In this document: positions 50,931 to 59,923 of the stretch, in pieces
Position numbering within the stretch: the stretch's first letter is position 1
How the letters are laid out: the number at the start of each line of letters is the position of its first letter
From: Acidobacteriaceae bacterium
GTDB taxonomy: Bacteria; Acidobacteriota; Terriglobia; Terriglobales; Acidobacteriaceae
Assembly (NCBI GenBank): GCA_035944135.1
Contig: DASZBM010000008.1
Location: 219,341 to 283,340, forward strand
DNA: 64,000 nt
Reading direction: 5' to 3'
Position numbers and translations under genes: made by a program
The notes under the pieces: model-generated
What the model was told of the DNA's origin: nothing
The model's database searches: none
What the model saw: the letters and a program-made list of their open reading frames with translations, nothing else

Positions 50931-52517
50931 CTAACGGGCGGCGCCTTCCTGAATGCGGAGAGCGGCGGAGTCGGTGGGGCTGCCGGCGGATTCGCCCTCG
51001 ATGGGCTTCTGGTAGCCGTCGCGGTCGGACATCTCGGTGATGGCGCAGAGGCGGTGAGCGAACTCTGACTTGAGCTCGTCGAGACCGAAGCGCCAGGACC
51101 AGTTGCCGTAGGCGGCGGCCGGGCGGTTCATGCGGGCTTCGCTCGAGAGCTCGAGGACGTCCTGCAGCGGATAGATGGCGATGTTGGCGACAGAATCGGC
51201 GGCGGCGCGGATCATTTGCCAGACGATCTCGCAGTCGTTGTGCTGGTCGACGGGGCCGAGATAGATCTGTACGTTGTTACGCTCGTCGGGCGTTGTGTCT
51301 TCGCGCCACCAGCCGAGTGTGGTGTTGTTGTCGTGCGTGCCGGTGTAGACGACGGTGTTGGCGATGTAGCGGTGGGGCAGGTAGGTGTGGCCGCCGCGCT
51401 CGGCGAATCCGAACTGAAGGATGCGCATGCCGGGCATGCCGAAGTATTCGCGCAACTCGTCGACTTCGGGAGTGATGAGGCCAAGGTCTTCGGCGACGAA
51501 GGGGAGATCGCCGAAGATTTCTTTGAGGCGATTGAAGAGGGCGTGGCCTGGAGCTTTGACCCAGTGACCGTTCATCGCGGTCTCTTCATCGGCGGCAATG
51601 GACCAGAAGGCTTCGAAGCCGCGGAAGTGATCGAGGCGAATGAGATCGTACAGGGCAAGCGAGCGGCGAACGCGCGCGATCCACCAGTCGAAGCCGCGCT
51701 CTTCAAGCAGACTCCACTTGTAGAGCGGATTTCCCCAGCGCTGTCCGGTAGCGGAGAAGTAGTCGGGTGGGACGCCGGAGACGCGGGTGGGCCTGCGCTG
51801 ATCGTCGAGCTCGAAGATTTCGGGGTGGGTCCAGACGTCGGCGGAGTCGTAGCTGACGAAGATAGCGATGTCGCCGAGGATTTTGATCTTGCGTTCGGCG
51901 CAGTAGGAACGGAGAGCGTTCCACTGTTCGGCGAAGAAGAATTGAATGACCTGCTCGATGGCGATCTCGCGACTGGAGTCATTGAGGAGTGCAGTCATCG
52001 CGTCGGACTGACGGAGAGCGTACTCGGACGGCCAGGAGATCCAACCGGAGTAGTTGAAGCGGTGACGAAGGACGGCGAACATGGCCCAGTCGGTGAGCCA
52101 GGAGATGTTGTCCTGTGAGAAGCGCTGGAAGCGGGCGCGGTCGTCGGGACTTGCGTTGTCGAGGAAGTTGGCGGCGGCCTCTTCGACAAGTGGGCGCTTG
52201 GCTTCGAAGGCGAGCTCGAATTTGCAGGGGCCGTTGTGGCCGGGGAGACCTTCGATGCGGTGTGGGGAAAGCCAACCGGCATCGACCAGGCGCTCGAGCG
52301 AGATCAAGAGCGGATTGCCGGCGAAGGCGGAAAGCGCGGAGTAGGGCGAGCTGCCGTATCCGGTGGGATTAAGCGGGAGGACTTGCCAGAGCCGCTGCTT
52401 GGCTGCGGCCAGGAAGTCGACAAAGGCAAAGGCGGCCGGCCCGAAGTCGCCGATGCCGCCGTAGGAGGGAAGCGAGGTTATGTGCAGCAGAACTCCTGAA
52501 ACCCGCTCTGACGTCAT
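50931..52517 (-). CDS. malQ: 4-alpha-glucanotransferase (amylomaltase)
   Basis: GH77 enzyme that transfers glucan chains between alpha-1,4 donors and acceptors in maltodextrin or glycogen metabolism. Visible GH77 blocks: GVLLHITSLPSYGGIGDFG, WQVLPLNPTGYGSSPYSALSAFAGNPLLI, GDIAIFVSYDSADVWTHPE, YDLIRLDHFRGFEAFWSI with the catalytic Asp, FVAEDLGLITPEVDELR with the acid/base Glu, and YTGTHDNNTTLGWW with the third carboxylate. 528 residues, a standard length without extra N-terminal carbohydrate modules. Confidence 0.95.
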   Translation of the reverse strand: MTSERVSGVLLHITSLPSYGGIGDFGPAAFAFVDFLAAAKQRLWQVLPLNPTGYGSSPYSALSAFAGNPLLISLERLVDAGWLSPHRIEGLPGHNGPCKFELAFEAKRPLVEEAAANFLDNASPDDRARFQRFSQDNISWLTDWAMFAVLRHRFNYSGWISWPSEYALRQSDAMTALLNDSSREIAIEQVIQFFFAEQWNALRSYCAERKIKILGDIAIFVSYDSADVWTHPEIFELDDQRRPTRVSGVPPDYFSATGQRWGNPLYKWSLLEERGFDWWIARVRRSLALYDLIRLDHFRGFEAFWSIAADEETAMNGHWVKAPGHALFNRLKEIFGDLPFVAEDLGLITPEVDELREYFGMPGMRILQFGFAERGGHTYLPHRYIANTVVYTGTHDNNTTLGWWREDTTPDERNNVQIYLGPVDQHNDCEIVWQMIRAAADSVANIAIYPLQDVLELSSEARMNRPAAAYGNWSWRFGLDELKSEFAHRLCAITEMSDRDGYQKPIEGESAGSPTDSAALRIQEGAAR

Positions 52518-52608
52518 TGCGCTCCTTCACCCGCTTGTGACCTGAAGCGTAGGACGTATGTCATGCGCAGGCGGGATGCCGCGATCCTGCCTGCGCAGTG
52601 CGACGAGT

Positions 52609-54573
52609 TTACGGCAGGCCGCCGGGTTGCTTACGGCTGTAGATGATGGCCCCGCCCTGCTGGTAACGCTGCATCAGGGAGGTAGCGAAGAGACCGAAGG
52701 CCTCCTGGCGTTGATCGTCGAGGAGCTTCTCCCGGGTTGCGGAGAGGTTCTTGGCGATGTCATCGGGAGTGGGCTCCTGCTTGTCAACAACCTGAGCCAC
52801 AGAGCCATTGGGGCCTTCATTGATCGGGCCCGAGATGCCGCCCTTCGGAAGCGAGAAGAGCACGGATGCGGGGCCGGTCATGGAACCGATATCAGGGACC
52901 TGGGCGTCGCGGCCGACGAGGTCGCTGGTCTTGACCGGGATTTTCATCTCGGCAGCGGCCTTGGAGAGATCGTTGAGGACCTTGGCGCGATCGGCGAGCT
53001 TGATGAGCTGCGCGTTGAGGAGCTCAGGCGCCTTCTGCTCGCGGTAGTCATCGAGAACGTGCGACTTCCAGGATGCGAAGTCGGGCGCGTGCGCGGGCTT
53101 GATATCGAGTACCTGGAAGACTGCGTAGCCTTCGCCTGTCGATGCGCTCTGCGGAGGAGCATTCTTGGTGGCGCTGAAAGCTGCGGTCAGAAGGCCGGTG
53201 GAATCAGGCAGGCTGGGGATTGTGGCGTCATGGGCGATGTAATCGGTCGTGACGACATGGAGGTTGTGTGCCTGCGCAGTCTTCTCGAGGCCGTCTTTGC
53301 GGGCTTCGGTGACGAGCTGGTTGGCGTAGTTCTGTGCGGCCGAAGCAGCCTTCTGACTCTCGAGTGCGGCGACGATGGAGTCATGCACCTCGGCGAGGGA
53401 TTTGGTGTGCGCGGCCTGCTTTTGTTCGGTCTGGATGATGTGATAGCCGAACTGCGAGCGAACGAGACCGGAGGTCTGGCCGGGGTTGAGGGCCATCGCC
53501 GCTGAAGCGTAGGCGGGATCGAGGTTGCTGGCCGGCATCAGGGGAAGTTCACCGCCCTGGTCCTTGGAACCGGGGTCATCGGAGTACTTCTTGGCGAGCT
53601 CTGCGAAGTTGCCGCCAGCTTGAAGCTGCTTGAGGACGTCCTGTGCCTTCGCCTTTGCAGCGTTGTCGGTGGCCGTGTCGGCGCCTTTGGGTGCGGAGAT
53701 GAGGATGTGACGTGTCTTGACCTGCGCAGGAACGTTGAACTGATCCTGATGGCCGTTGTAGTAGGCCTGAATTTCGGCCTCGCTGACCTGCGGCTTGCCG
53801 CCGGGAAGGCTGGCGTCGTCGAAGGCAAAGAAGGAAAGCTTGCGGGTCTCAGGTACGGCGTTGGCGTAGCGCGCGGAATTCTGGTTGAAGAAGGCCTGCA
53901 GCTCGGCGTCAGAAGGATTGATGGTCTTCTTGATGTCGTCAGCGGAGATGACCGCGTAGTTGAACTTCACCTTCTGACCCTGCTGGAGGTACGCGGCGCG
54001 GACGGCGCTGTCAGAGACGGTGACGCTGCCGGTGACTAGGGATTGAAGGCGTGCGAGTTCAAGGTCCTCTTTGACTTCCTTCTCAAACTGAGAGACGCCG
54101 ACGCCGAAGAACTGCTCGACGAAGTTCATGTATCCCTGATCGCCGATGTACTTGCCGCCGGGAAAGAGGTACTGCGAGAGCGGACCGGTCTGGAGCTCAC
54201 GACGAAGGTCGTCGTCGGAGACCTGGAGGCCGAGGCGGTCGGCTTCGCGAACGAGGACAGCACGCTCGACCTGCTCCTGGCCGACCTTGTTCATGAGAAT
54301 GGGGCGCGCGAAGTCTGGGTAGTGCTGTTGCTGCATCTGGCGCTCGGTTTGCTGCGAGACCTCCTGCATCGTGATGGCATCGCTGCCACCGAAGAGGCGG
54401 CCCCAGAGTCCGGGAGCGCGAACGGTCGCGAAGACCGCGGTATTGTTCGATGTGTCGTCACCACTGAAGATGCCGGGTACCAGGGTAATGACCATGGCGA
54501 CGCTGGCGGCGGCGATGATGAGACCGAAGATGATCTTGGTGGCTTTATTGTCCTGCTGAAAGATGCGGATCAT
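52609..54573 (-). CDS. PpiD/SurA-like membrane-anchored peptidyl-prolyl isomerase
   Basis: A 654-residue envelope foldase. An N-terminal membrane anchor (about residues 13-33, IIFGLIIAAASVAMVITLV) is followed by a SurA-N-like chaperone region (VLVREADRLGLQVSDDDLRRELQT, FFGVGVSQFEKEVKEDLELARLQSLVTG). A parvulin (PPIC) domain spans about 270-370, with VKTRHILISAPKG, FAELAKKYSDDPGSKDQGGELPLMPASNLDPAYASAAMALNPGQTSGLVRSQFGYHIIQTE. The rest resembles a second, diverged domain. The architecture matches PpiD, which helps proteins leaving the Sec translocon. No close partner gene is seen. Confidence 0.88.
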   Translation of the reverse strand: MIRIFQQDNKATKIIFGLIIAAASVAMVITLVPGIFSGDDTSNNTAVFATVRAPGLWGRLFGGSDAITMQEVSQQTERQMQQQHYPDFARPILMNKVGQEQVERAVLVREADRLGLQVSDDDLRRELQTGPLSQYLFPGGKYIGDQGYMNFVEQFFGVGVSQFEKEVKEDLELARLQSLVTGSVTVSDSAVRAAYLQQGQKVKFNYAVISADDIKKTINPSDAELQAFFNQNSARYANAVPETRKLSFFAFDDASLPGGKPQVSEAEIQAYYNGHQDQFNVPAQVKTRHILISAPKGADTATDNAAKAKAQDVLKQLQAGGNFAELAKKYSDDPGSKDQGGELPLMPASNLDPAYASAAMALNPGQTSGLVRSQFGYHIIQTEQKQAAHTKSLAEVHDSIVAALESQKAASAAQNYANQLVTEARKDGLEKTAQAHNLHVVTTDYIAHDATIPSLPDSTGLLTAAFSATKNAPPQSASTGEGYAVFQVLDIKPAHAPDFASWKSHVLDDYREQKAPELLNAQLIKLADRAKVLNDLSKAAAEMKIPVKTSDLVGRDAQVPDIGSMTGPASVLFSLPKGGISGPINEGPNGSVAQVVDKQEPTPDDIAKNLSATREKLLDDQRQEAFGLFATSLMQRYQQGGAIIYSRKQPGGLP

Positions 54574-54765
54574 GCCTGGTTGACGACCTTCACTTCAAAA
54601 CGAGACATGGAGTGGTCTCGTGTGCCCGGGATTTTTGCGCAGGATAATTGGTGTCTCGCTGCCGAGACGCATCACGCCTGCTTGCAGGGGCTTCATTCTG
54701 AGTATAAATCAGCAGGGCAGGGAACATTCGTGCGCGGAATGTGCCAATCGGCGCAAGCGCTGATT

Positions 54766-54799
54766 CAAAAAGAGAAAGGGCTGCGGATTCGCAGCCCTT
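54766..54799 (-). terminator. Intrinsic terminator of the BON-domain gene
   Basis: Stem aagggctgc (54776-54784) with gcagccctt (54791-54799), 6-nt loop. On the minus strand it is followed by tctctttttg, a good U-rich tail, 20 bp after the BON gene stop. Confidence 0.85.
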
Positions 54800-54819
54800 C
54801 TGTCTTCAGGTATCAGACC

Positions 54820-56385
54820 TCAGCGGCCATAGTAGGGAGCGTAGTAGTAACCGTAATAGGGGCTGTAGTAACGGCGCATCGGCGGCTGCTGGGGGTTGGC
54901 ACCGGCAGCGTAGGCAAGTCGAGCCATCTCCTGCTCGGAGACGGTCTTCACGACGGCCGGCTGGGCGAGCTGGAAGGTGATGACTGCCTCGGGAGGAACT
55001 ATGACGCGTCCGCTGGGCGATGAGGCGGATCCGGCGACCCCGACGCCGGCACCGGCGACGGCTCCAACGGCAGCGCCCGTGCCTCCGCCGGCGATACCGC
55101 CGAGGATGGCTCCGAGGGCGCCGAGCCCAAGGGCGCTGTTGGCGGTCGTGGTGGATTTGTCACGGCCGTGCTGCTCCCAGAGTTTGGTTTCGAGCGGATA
55201 GCTGACGCCCGCGAGTGTGACGCTGTTGATGGCGAGGCTGAGCTCGCCGCGACCGCTCAGCGTACCGGCTTTGGTGGCGTCAACGACGGTGCCCTGCACG
55301 GAGGCGCCGCGCGGGATCGCAATTGCACCATCGGCGGCTACGTCATTGATGACGGTGCCGTCAAACGGTGTGCCAGGCTTGATGTGATTTGAGTCGAGGC
55401 CGCGATTGATGCGGATGCGCAGCATCGCTCCTTCGGGGATTGTGACCGAAAGCCCTGCCTGCTGTCCTCCGGGAGGGGCGTAGGCCTGGTCCGGACCGTT
55501 GTTGTATAGCGGACGACGAGGCGGCGGGCCGTATGGTTGCGGCTGGCCTTGATAGGGCTGCTGTTGGCCAGGATACTGCTGTGCTTGACCAGGATACTGC
55601 TGTGCTTGACCCGAATACTGTTGCGGCTGGCCGGGGTATGGTTGCGCCTGACCCTGATCCTGAGGAGGTCCATAACCGCCGGGGTATTGCTGATTAGCCT
55701 GAGGTGCGCCGTACGGCTGCTGCTGAGGCTGACCCTGTGGAGGACCGTAGCCGCCGGGGTACTGCTGATTGGCCTGAGGTGGGCCGTAAGGAGCTTGAGG
55801 CTGGTTTTGCGGAGGGCCATAGCCGCCCGGATATTGGCTGCCGTCCGGCGCCTGCTGGGTGCCGTTGGGCGGTTGCGGCTGTTGCTGGTTGTAGTCCGGC
55901 TGTTGCTGGTTCGGCATTGGAGGAGCAGTGTTTTCGGCCTGTTCCGAGGGTGGCTGGGCCGGAGCGTAGCTGCCGTCTGACTGCAATTGACCGCCAGCGG
56001 GCGGTTGCTGAGCGGCCTGAGCGGATTGATCGCCAGATTGATCGACAGCGGCCTGATCGGAGGTTGCGGGAGAGTCGCCGAGTGCAAGCTCGTCAACGAC
56101 CTTCTTGACACCCACGGCACGCGCGACCAGGTTCTCAGCCTTGGTGCGCATCGCCTCGTCGTGCACGTTGCCGGTCAGGGTGACGGTGCCATAGACAGTG
56201 GCGGACTGGATGTTCTGGGTCGAAAGCTCGGGGGCGCTGGCCAGTGCCCGGAGGACGTTGGCCTCGATCTGGGCGTCCGGCATGTTGCCCTGCGTGGGCT
56301 GGTTCTGGGCGAAGGCCGCAGTGCCCACGACGAAGCTGCCAACGAGGATGGGGTGGCTGATACGAGAAAAGCCTTTGAGGCTCAT
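54820..56385 (-). CDS. BON-domain protein with Gln/Pro/Gly/Tyr-rich repeats and glycine zipper
   Basis: A 521-residue exported protein (signal peptide to about residue 26, AAFAQ). A BON domain spans about residues 34-105 (IEANVLRALASAPELSTQNIQSATVYGTVTLTGNVHDEAMRTKAENLVARAVGVKKVVDELAL), a module that binds phospholipid. Residues 120-310 are low complexity, with repeated QYPGGYGPPQ and GQAQQYP units. Residues 315-430 hold a beta-rich domain (VTIPEGAMLRIRINRGLDS, TLSGRGELSLAINSVTLAGVSYPLE). A glycine zipper follows (about 425-460, GALGAILGGIAGGGTGAAVGAVAGAGVG), which often inserts in membranes, and a Tyr-rich end. Likely an outer-membrane or periplasmic structural protein. Confidence 0.75.
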   Translation of the reverse strand: MSLKGFSRISHPILVGSFVVGTAAFAQNQPTQGNMPDAQIEANVLRALASAPELSTQNIQSATVYGTVTLTGNVHDEAMRTKAENLVARAVGVKKVVDELALGDSPATSDQAAVDQSGDQSAQAAQQPPAGGQLQSDGSYAPAQPPSEQAENTAPPMPNQQQPDYNQQQPQPPNGTQQAPDGSQYPGGYGPPQNQPQAPYGPPQANQQYPGGYGPPQGQPQQQPYGAPQANQQYPGGYGPPQDQGQAQPYPGQPQQYSGQAQQYPGQAQQYPGQQQPYQGQPQPYGPPPRRPLYNNGPDQAYAPPGGQQAGLSVTIPEGAMLRIRINRGLDSNHIKPGTPFDGTVINDVAADGAIAIPRGASVQGTVVDATKAGTLSGRGELSLAINSVTLAGVSYPLETKLWEQHGRDKSTTTANSALGLGALGAILGGIAGGGTGAAVGAVAGAGVGVAGSASSPSGRVIVPPEAVITFQLAQPAVVKTVSEQEMARLAYAAGANPQQPPMRRYYSPYYGYYYAPYYGR

Positions 56386-56594
56386 AGTCTGTGTGCTCCT
56401 GTCGGCGCCGAGGTATCGCTAGCGGTTTGCAGACACTTCGGGCAGGCGCCGTCCATCAAATCAGACGCTACTTGGAAGGAAAAGTTCCGCTCGGAGCTGA
56501 GCATTCCCGGTGAATACCCGATTGCTTGGGCGATCGGGCTCTCATTCGGTCAGCGCCGGTTTGACCCGGGCGCCGGCGAGTGGCATCATAGGGA

Positions 56595-56672
<78 letters not shown>

Positions 56673-56689
56673 GATTAGTTGTAGGAAAT

Positions 56690-56724
56690 AAACGGCTTAG
56701 GAGATTAGACCTCCTGAGCCGTTT
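56690..56724. terminator. Terminator between tRNA-fMet and integrase
   Basis: Arms aaacggcttaggag (56690-56703) and ctcctgagccgttt (56711-56724) pair at 13 of 14 positions with a 7-nt loop, and both sides end in A/T-rich stretches. It overlaps the last codons and stop of the integrase gene. It can stop both the tRNA transcript and the integrase transcript. Confidence 0.8.
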
Positions 56725-57934
56725 GCGTTTCCGGTATTGCAACTGTAGTTAGGCTGACATCGGCCTCAGCCGTTTGCTGCTGTTCCTCCTTCGCGACTGC
56801 TCGCTCGATTTCCCCGCCAATCCTTCGAGCGGCATCGAGGTTATGTTGCCAGTCCGGCTGTCCCCCATACACATCCACTGTGAAGATGCCGATGGCAGCA
56901 TGACCCATTCGCTCCTTGACCACTGTGAGAGGAACGCCCAGTGCGAGCATCATCCCAGAGTTGAAATGGCGGAATGCGTGGAAACCTGCCTTCACGATTC
57001 CGACAGATTCGAGATGCTTCTTCATCTTCCGTCCACGGAAACAGTTCATGTCCCGAGGCGTTCCTGTTGAACTGCTAAACAGGTACTCGTGCCCTCTTTG
57101 CTTCTGGCGCATGACCTGTTCCCAGAGGAGTCCGAGCAGTTGGGGTGAGATGGCAAGCGTCCGAAGCGCATTCTCTGTCTTCGGCGCCTGTTCATTACCA
57201 CCCCAGATGGAGCTGTCCACTCTAAGCCGTTCCCCGTCGATATCATCCAGCTTCAAACCAGCCAGTTCGCCTGCCCTGAGTCCCGTCTCCGCAGCGAGCC
57301 AATAGAACACCCGGTGTCCTCCTTGGGACGAAGCGATGATTTTGGCGACTTCGGGCAGAGTGAAGGTCCGAGGCTTAGGTTTCCGTCTGCGCGGCAACTT
57401 GGGCTTTGGGAGAACCGCGTCCACAAACTTCTGTGCGTGAGCAGCGTCCCAGATACGGCTTACTGTTCCCCACAGGTTACGGATGGTTTTCGGACTCAGG
57501 CCCTCTGCCGTGCTGGAAGCGATGAACCGCTGAAGGTCTCCGGCATCAATCAGCCTGATGTCCTTCTCACCGAAAGCTGCCTTGAGCCGCTTTAGGTTGC
57601 TCCGTTCGCTCACTTGAGTGGCGGGCTTACAGAGCGACAGGTAATCTCGTTCCCACACCTCCGAGAAGGCCATGAAGGTTGCGGACTTTCGCGCCGTAGC
57701 TGGCGACGCGATGGACGAGTTCACTTTGTCAAGGAACGGTTGTAGAAGGCGCTGAGCCTCTCGTTTTGTTGTTGTCGCGCCGTCAGCCTTCTTGACCGGC
57801 CCGAGCATGACTTCACGACGTTTGCGGACCTCCACTCCGTGTTCGTTCAGGACGTACTCTGAATATCCGCCCTTCCACAGAGTTTTGGTTTTGTTCTGAT
57901 ACACACTTCCTTTTTGGAATCGTCTACGTTGCAC
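56705..57934 (-). CDS. Tyrosine recombinase (site-specific integrase)
   Basis: Integrase of the lambda family, expected to join attP to the tRNA-fMet attB. The SAM-like core-binding domain lies around FMAFSEVWERDYLSLCKPATQVSERSNLKRLKAAFG and the catalytic domain after it: Arg in AAETGLRAGELAGL, the beta-hairpin Lys in PKTENALRTLAIS, HAFRHFNSGMML (His-x-x-Arg), MGHAAIGIFT (second His) and the nucleophile Tyr in VDVYGG. I prefer the GTG at 57934, giving VQRRRFQKGSVYQN, because phage-type relatives begin there; the open frame goes on to 58102 with a non-homologous-looking Ser/Arg-rich leader. It lies next to attL with its 3' end towards the tRNA. Confidence 0.92.
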   Translation of the reverse strand: MQRRRFQKGSVYQNKTKTLWKGGYSEYVLNEHGVEVRKRREVMLGPVKKADGATTTKREAQRLLQPFLDKVNSSIASPATARKSATFMAFSEVWERDYLSLCKPATQVSERSNLKRLKAAFGEKDIRLIDAGDLQRFIASSTAEGLSPKTIRNLWGTVSRIWDAAHAQKFVDAVLPKPKLPRRRKPKPRTFTLPEVAKIIASSQGGHRVFYWLAAETGLRAGELAGLKLDDIDGERLRVDSSIWGGNEQAPKTENALRTLAISPQLLGLLWEQVMRQKQRGHEYLFSSSTGTPRDMNCFRGRKMKKHLESVGIVKAGFHAFRHFNSGMMLALGVPLTVVKERMGHAAIGIFTVDVYGGQPDWQHNLDAARRIGGEIERAVAKEEQQQTAEADVSLTTVAIPETQTAQEV

Positions 57935-58377
57935 GAGGTCTTCTTTCCGTGCAGTAGAACCAGTCGTGCTCTTGAGTTTAGAGGTTCTGGGAAGCCGCTT
58001 ACCCAAAAAGTTGCGACGCGGCTTGATGGTCGAACTGAGAACCGGAGGGTTCAACAGTTCAGATGTATTGTTCGAGGTCGCTTCGCAGGCCGAAGCAATC
58101 ATCGAGATACCTATGGTCCCGAGGCATACGGGGTGCCCACAAAGCGGAGATTATCGCCCCTGTCTTCTCGCTTCGGTTCACGTTCGCAGCCAAGTGCCGC
58201 GATAGGCAATCCGATTTGAGGTGAAACCAGCCCCGCCAGAGAGTTGGGGAAGCACAAGCGTACCGTGTACGCGAACGCTGCTGTAGTAAGCCCCAAGGAC
58301 ATTTCGATAGGTCTGAGGTGTCCCCGGCCACTCTCGATGGCTCCACGGCCCTGCAAACGCGGGCAATGGGCATCAAA

Positions 58378-59199
58378 TCACGCCGGAGCATGCAGTTCAC
58401 CGAAGAACCGAGGCACACCCTTGAGAGCCTTTACCCGTTCCAAGAAAACGTCGGGATTGGGATTCATGAGACGGCGGTAGTCGTATGCGATTCTTCTGGG
58501 ATTCGCCCACTTCGTGACGTAACGAATTACGCGGAGAATGTGGCGTCCGTCACGCGGTACTAATTTAGCCACGAGGCTCTCGTGAGCTTTCTTCTCGGTA
58601 GCACGTTTGGCGTACGCGATACGTCTGGTCTTTGTTACACGTCTGGTCTTCGAGGGGCGTCCCTGCCGTGGGAAGCACGGTACGAGCAGAGGCTTCCGGT
58701 GCAGAGCGCATGCCTCCTCCCACATCGCAATCCAATCTTTTTTGGAGATGCGGTATTTGCCCTTGTCTAATGTCTTCGTTACGGCAAGCGTATGCACATG
58801 AGCGCAAGGATGCTCTCTGCCGGGCTTGTGAGCAATCTCCAGAACAGAGAATTGCGCGACAACCCGATGCTTCACGCGTGCGTGCTTCAGAAGCCGCCTC
58901 ATGCCGGTAACGGCTGCGCGGGAAGAGGCATACACGTCAGGGCTATCGGCAGCAGCACCGGTGATAAACCACAGTTGATAGCGGGGATTTTCGGAGAGCA
59001 GAGCAGGGAGCTTAGTCAGCAGGTGTTTCCGCTGGCGGTAGACTCTCCGACTGGCGCACTTCATGCAGTACGCGCTATGGCAGTGTTTATATCCGAAGCA
59101 GTTGTTGAGGCGAACAGCGTCTTCCATGAAACCGCGCTGCGTAAGAAGTGATTCAATCTCGTGGGATACGCGATTGATGACGGGAATAGAAATAGCCAA
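58378..59199 (-). CDS. HUH-type rolling-circle replication initiator (Rep_1-like)
   Basis: A 273-residue protein that fits the small-plasmid Rep_1 layout. An N-terminal Cys/His cluster comes first (NNCFGYKHCHSAYCMKCASRR, Cys at 34, 40, 45, 48), then motif 1 (LWFIT, 77-81) and motif 2 with the metal-binding HUH, HPCAHVHTLAV (His 134 and 136), preceded by EIAHKPG. Motif 3 is VIRYVTKWAN with the nicking Tyr candidate at 227 in the Y-x-x-K pattern. Such proteins cut one strand at an origin and stay linked to the 5' end. Start is a TTG at 59199, directly after a stop, so no longer form exists. The 178 bp between the integrase frame and this gene's 3' side hold no gene. Confidence 0.72.
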   Translation of the reverse strand: MAISIPVINRVSHEIESLLTQRGFMEDAVRLNNCFGYKHCHSAYCMKCASRRVYRQRKHLLTKLPALLSENPRYQLWFITGAAADSPDVYASSRAAVTGMRRLLKHARVKHRVVAQFSVLEIAHKPGREHPCAHVHTLAVTKTLDKGKYRISKKDWIAMWEEACALHRKPLLVPCFPRQGRPSKTRRVTKTRRIAYAKRATEKKAHESLVAKLVPRDGRHILRVIRYVTKWANPRRIAYDYRRLMNPNPDVFLERVKALKGVPRFFGELHAPA

Positions 59200-59923
59200 G
59201 ATTTACCCAGTGACCCATAGCAGGGAATGATGTCAACCCGCACCAGTACTGAGCAAAAGCATCGTTATCGGCAGAGGTCTACCGACAAAATGCTCTTACG
59301 TTATTACAAGTACTGGTCCTTATTGGGTTGTTATGGTGGCGACCTTCGCCGACATAAAAAAGCGGGGGGAACGTAAAGTGGTAGAACGCTCAACCCGCTG
59401 ACTGGTGCTCTTGGCAGCTATCCAGTATCTATCTATGCTACAGGAAAGTTGCCGATTTGTCAAGCACAGAATGTCGGTTGTGTCAAGAAGAAACGGCAAA
59501 ACTCTTTCATATTTCTTTGGGAGTTCAAGTCCCCCTCGAAGTCCTGGGTGTTCTCCCCCACTTCCCCACCTTCAATCTCGACTCGCAAATCGTCTCTCAG
59601 ACCCTCGTGTTTGCTGGAAATGTGCTGCACGACACCTGTTGCAGTAGGCGCCTCACGAGTTCATCGCAACTGCGGTGCCGCTTCTCTGACTCTGGCCGCG
59701 CCATGAGCAGACGAGTGTGAACGGTCGCCGGGCGCCTCCGCCGTGGGGTCAACGGCAGGGTTGGTTAGGGACGTTACCATCCTTTTGTCTCGTGAGTTAC
59801 AAAGCTCAAAGATGCGCCGAGGATGGGTCGATGGACGGGAAGGTAGTGTTGCATCCTGTGGTGTGAAGTGTTACGTTTCTAACAACGAGCATCGTTAAAG
59901 ACGTTACACGGGGTTATCGGGAC
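59200..59923. other. 724-bp gene-free region with palindromes, candidate replication origin
   Basis: No supported gene. Directly upstream of rep, accagtact (59242-59250) and agtactggt (59309-59317) form a 9-bp inverted repeat. Between them, gagca near 59251 faces tgctc near 59291, and tcgg...ccga flanks gcagaggtcta near 59270. A second hairpin, ggcga-cct-tcgcc, lies near 59338, and agcggg...cccgct near 59363-59398. Rolling-circle origins often lie beside rep and present the nick site in such a hairpin. The right part (59450-59923) shows nothing recognisable except the upstream region of the serine recombinase. Confidence 0.4.

Noticed and set aside
58059..58418. Frames between integrase and rep as an excisionase gene
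   Set aside because: None has a ribosome binding site or helix-turn-helix pattern; they overlap rep or the integrase in other frames.
59353..59420. tRNA-like stretch (gtggtagaacgctcaacccgctga)
   Set aside because: D-arm-like sequence is present but acceptor, anticodon and T stems do not pair; no cloverleaf can be built.
59518..59545. T-arm-like gagttcaagtcccc near 59520
   Set aside because: The stem has mismatches and there is no tRNA body around it; treated as chance.
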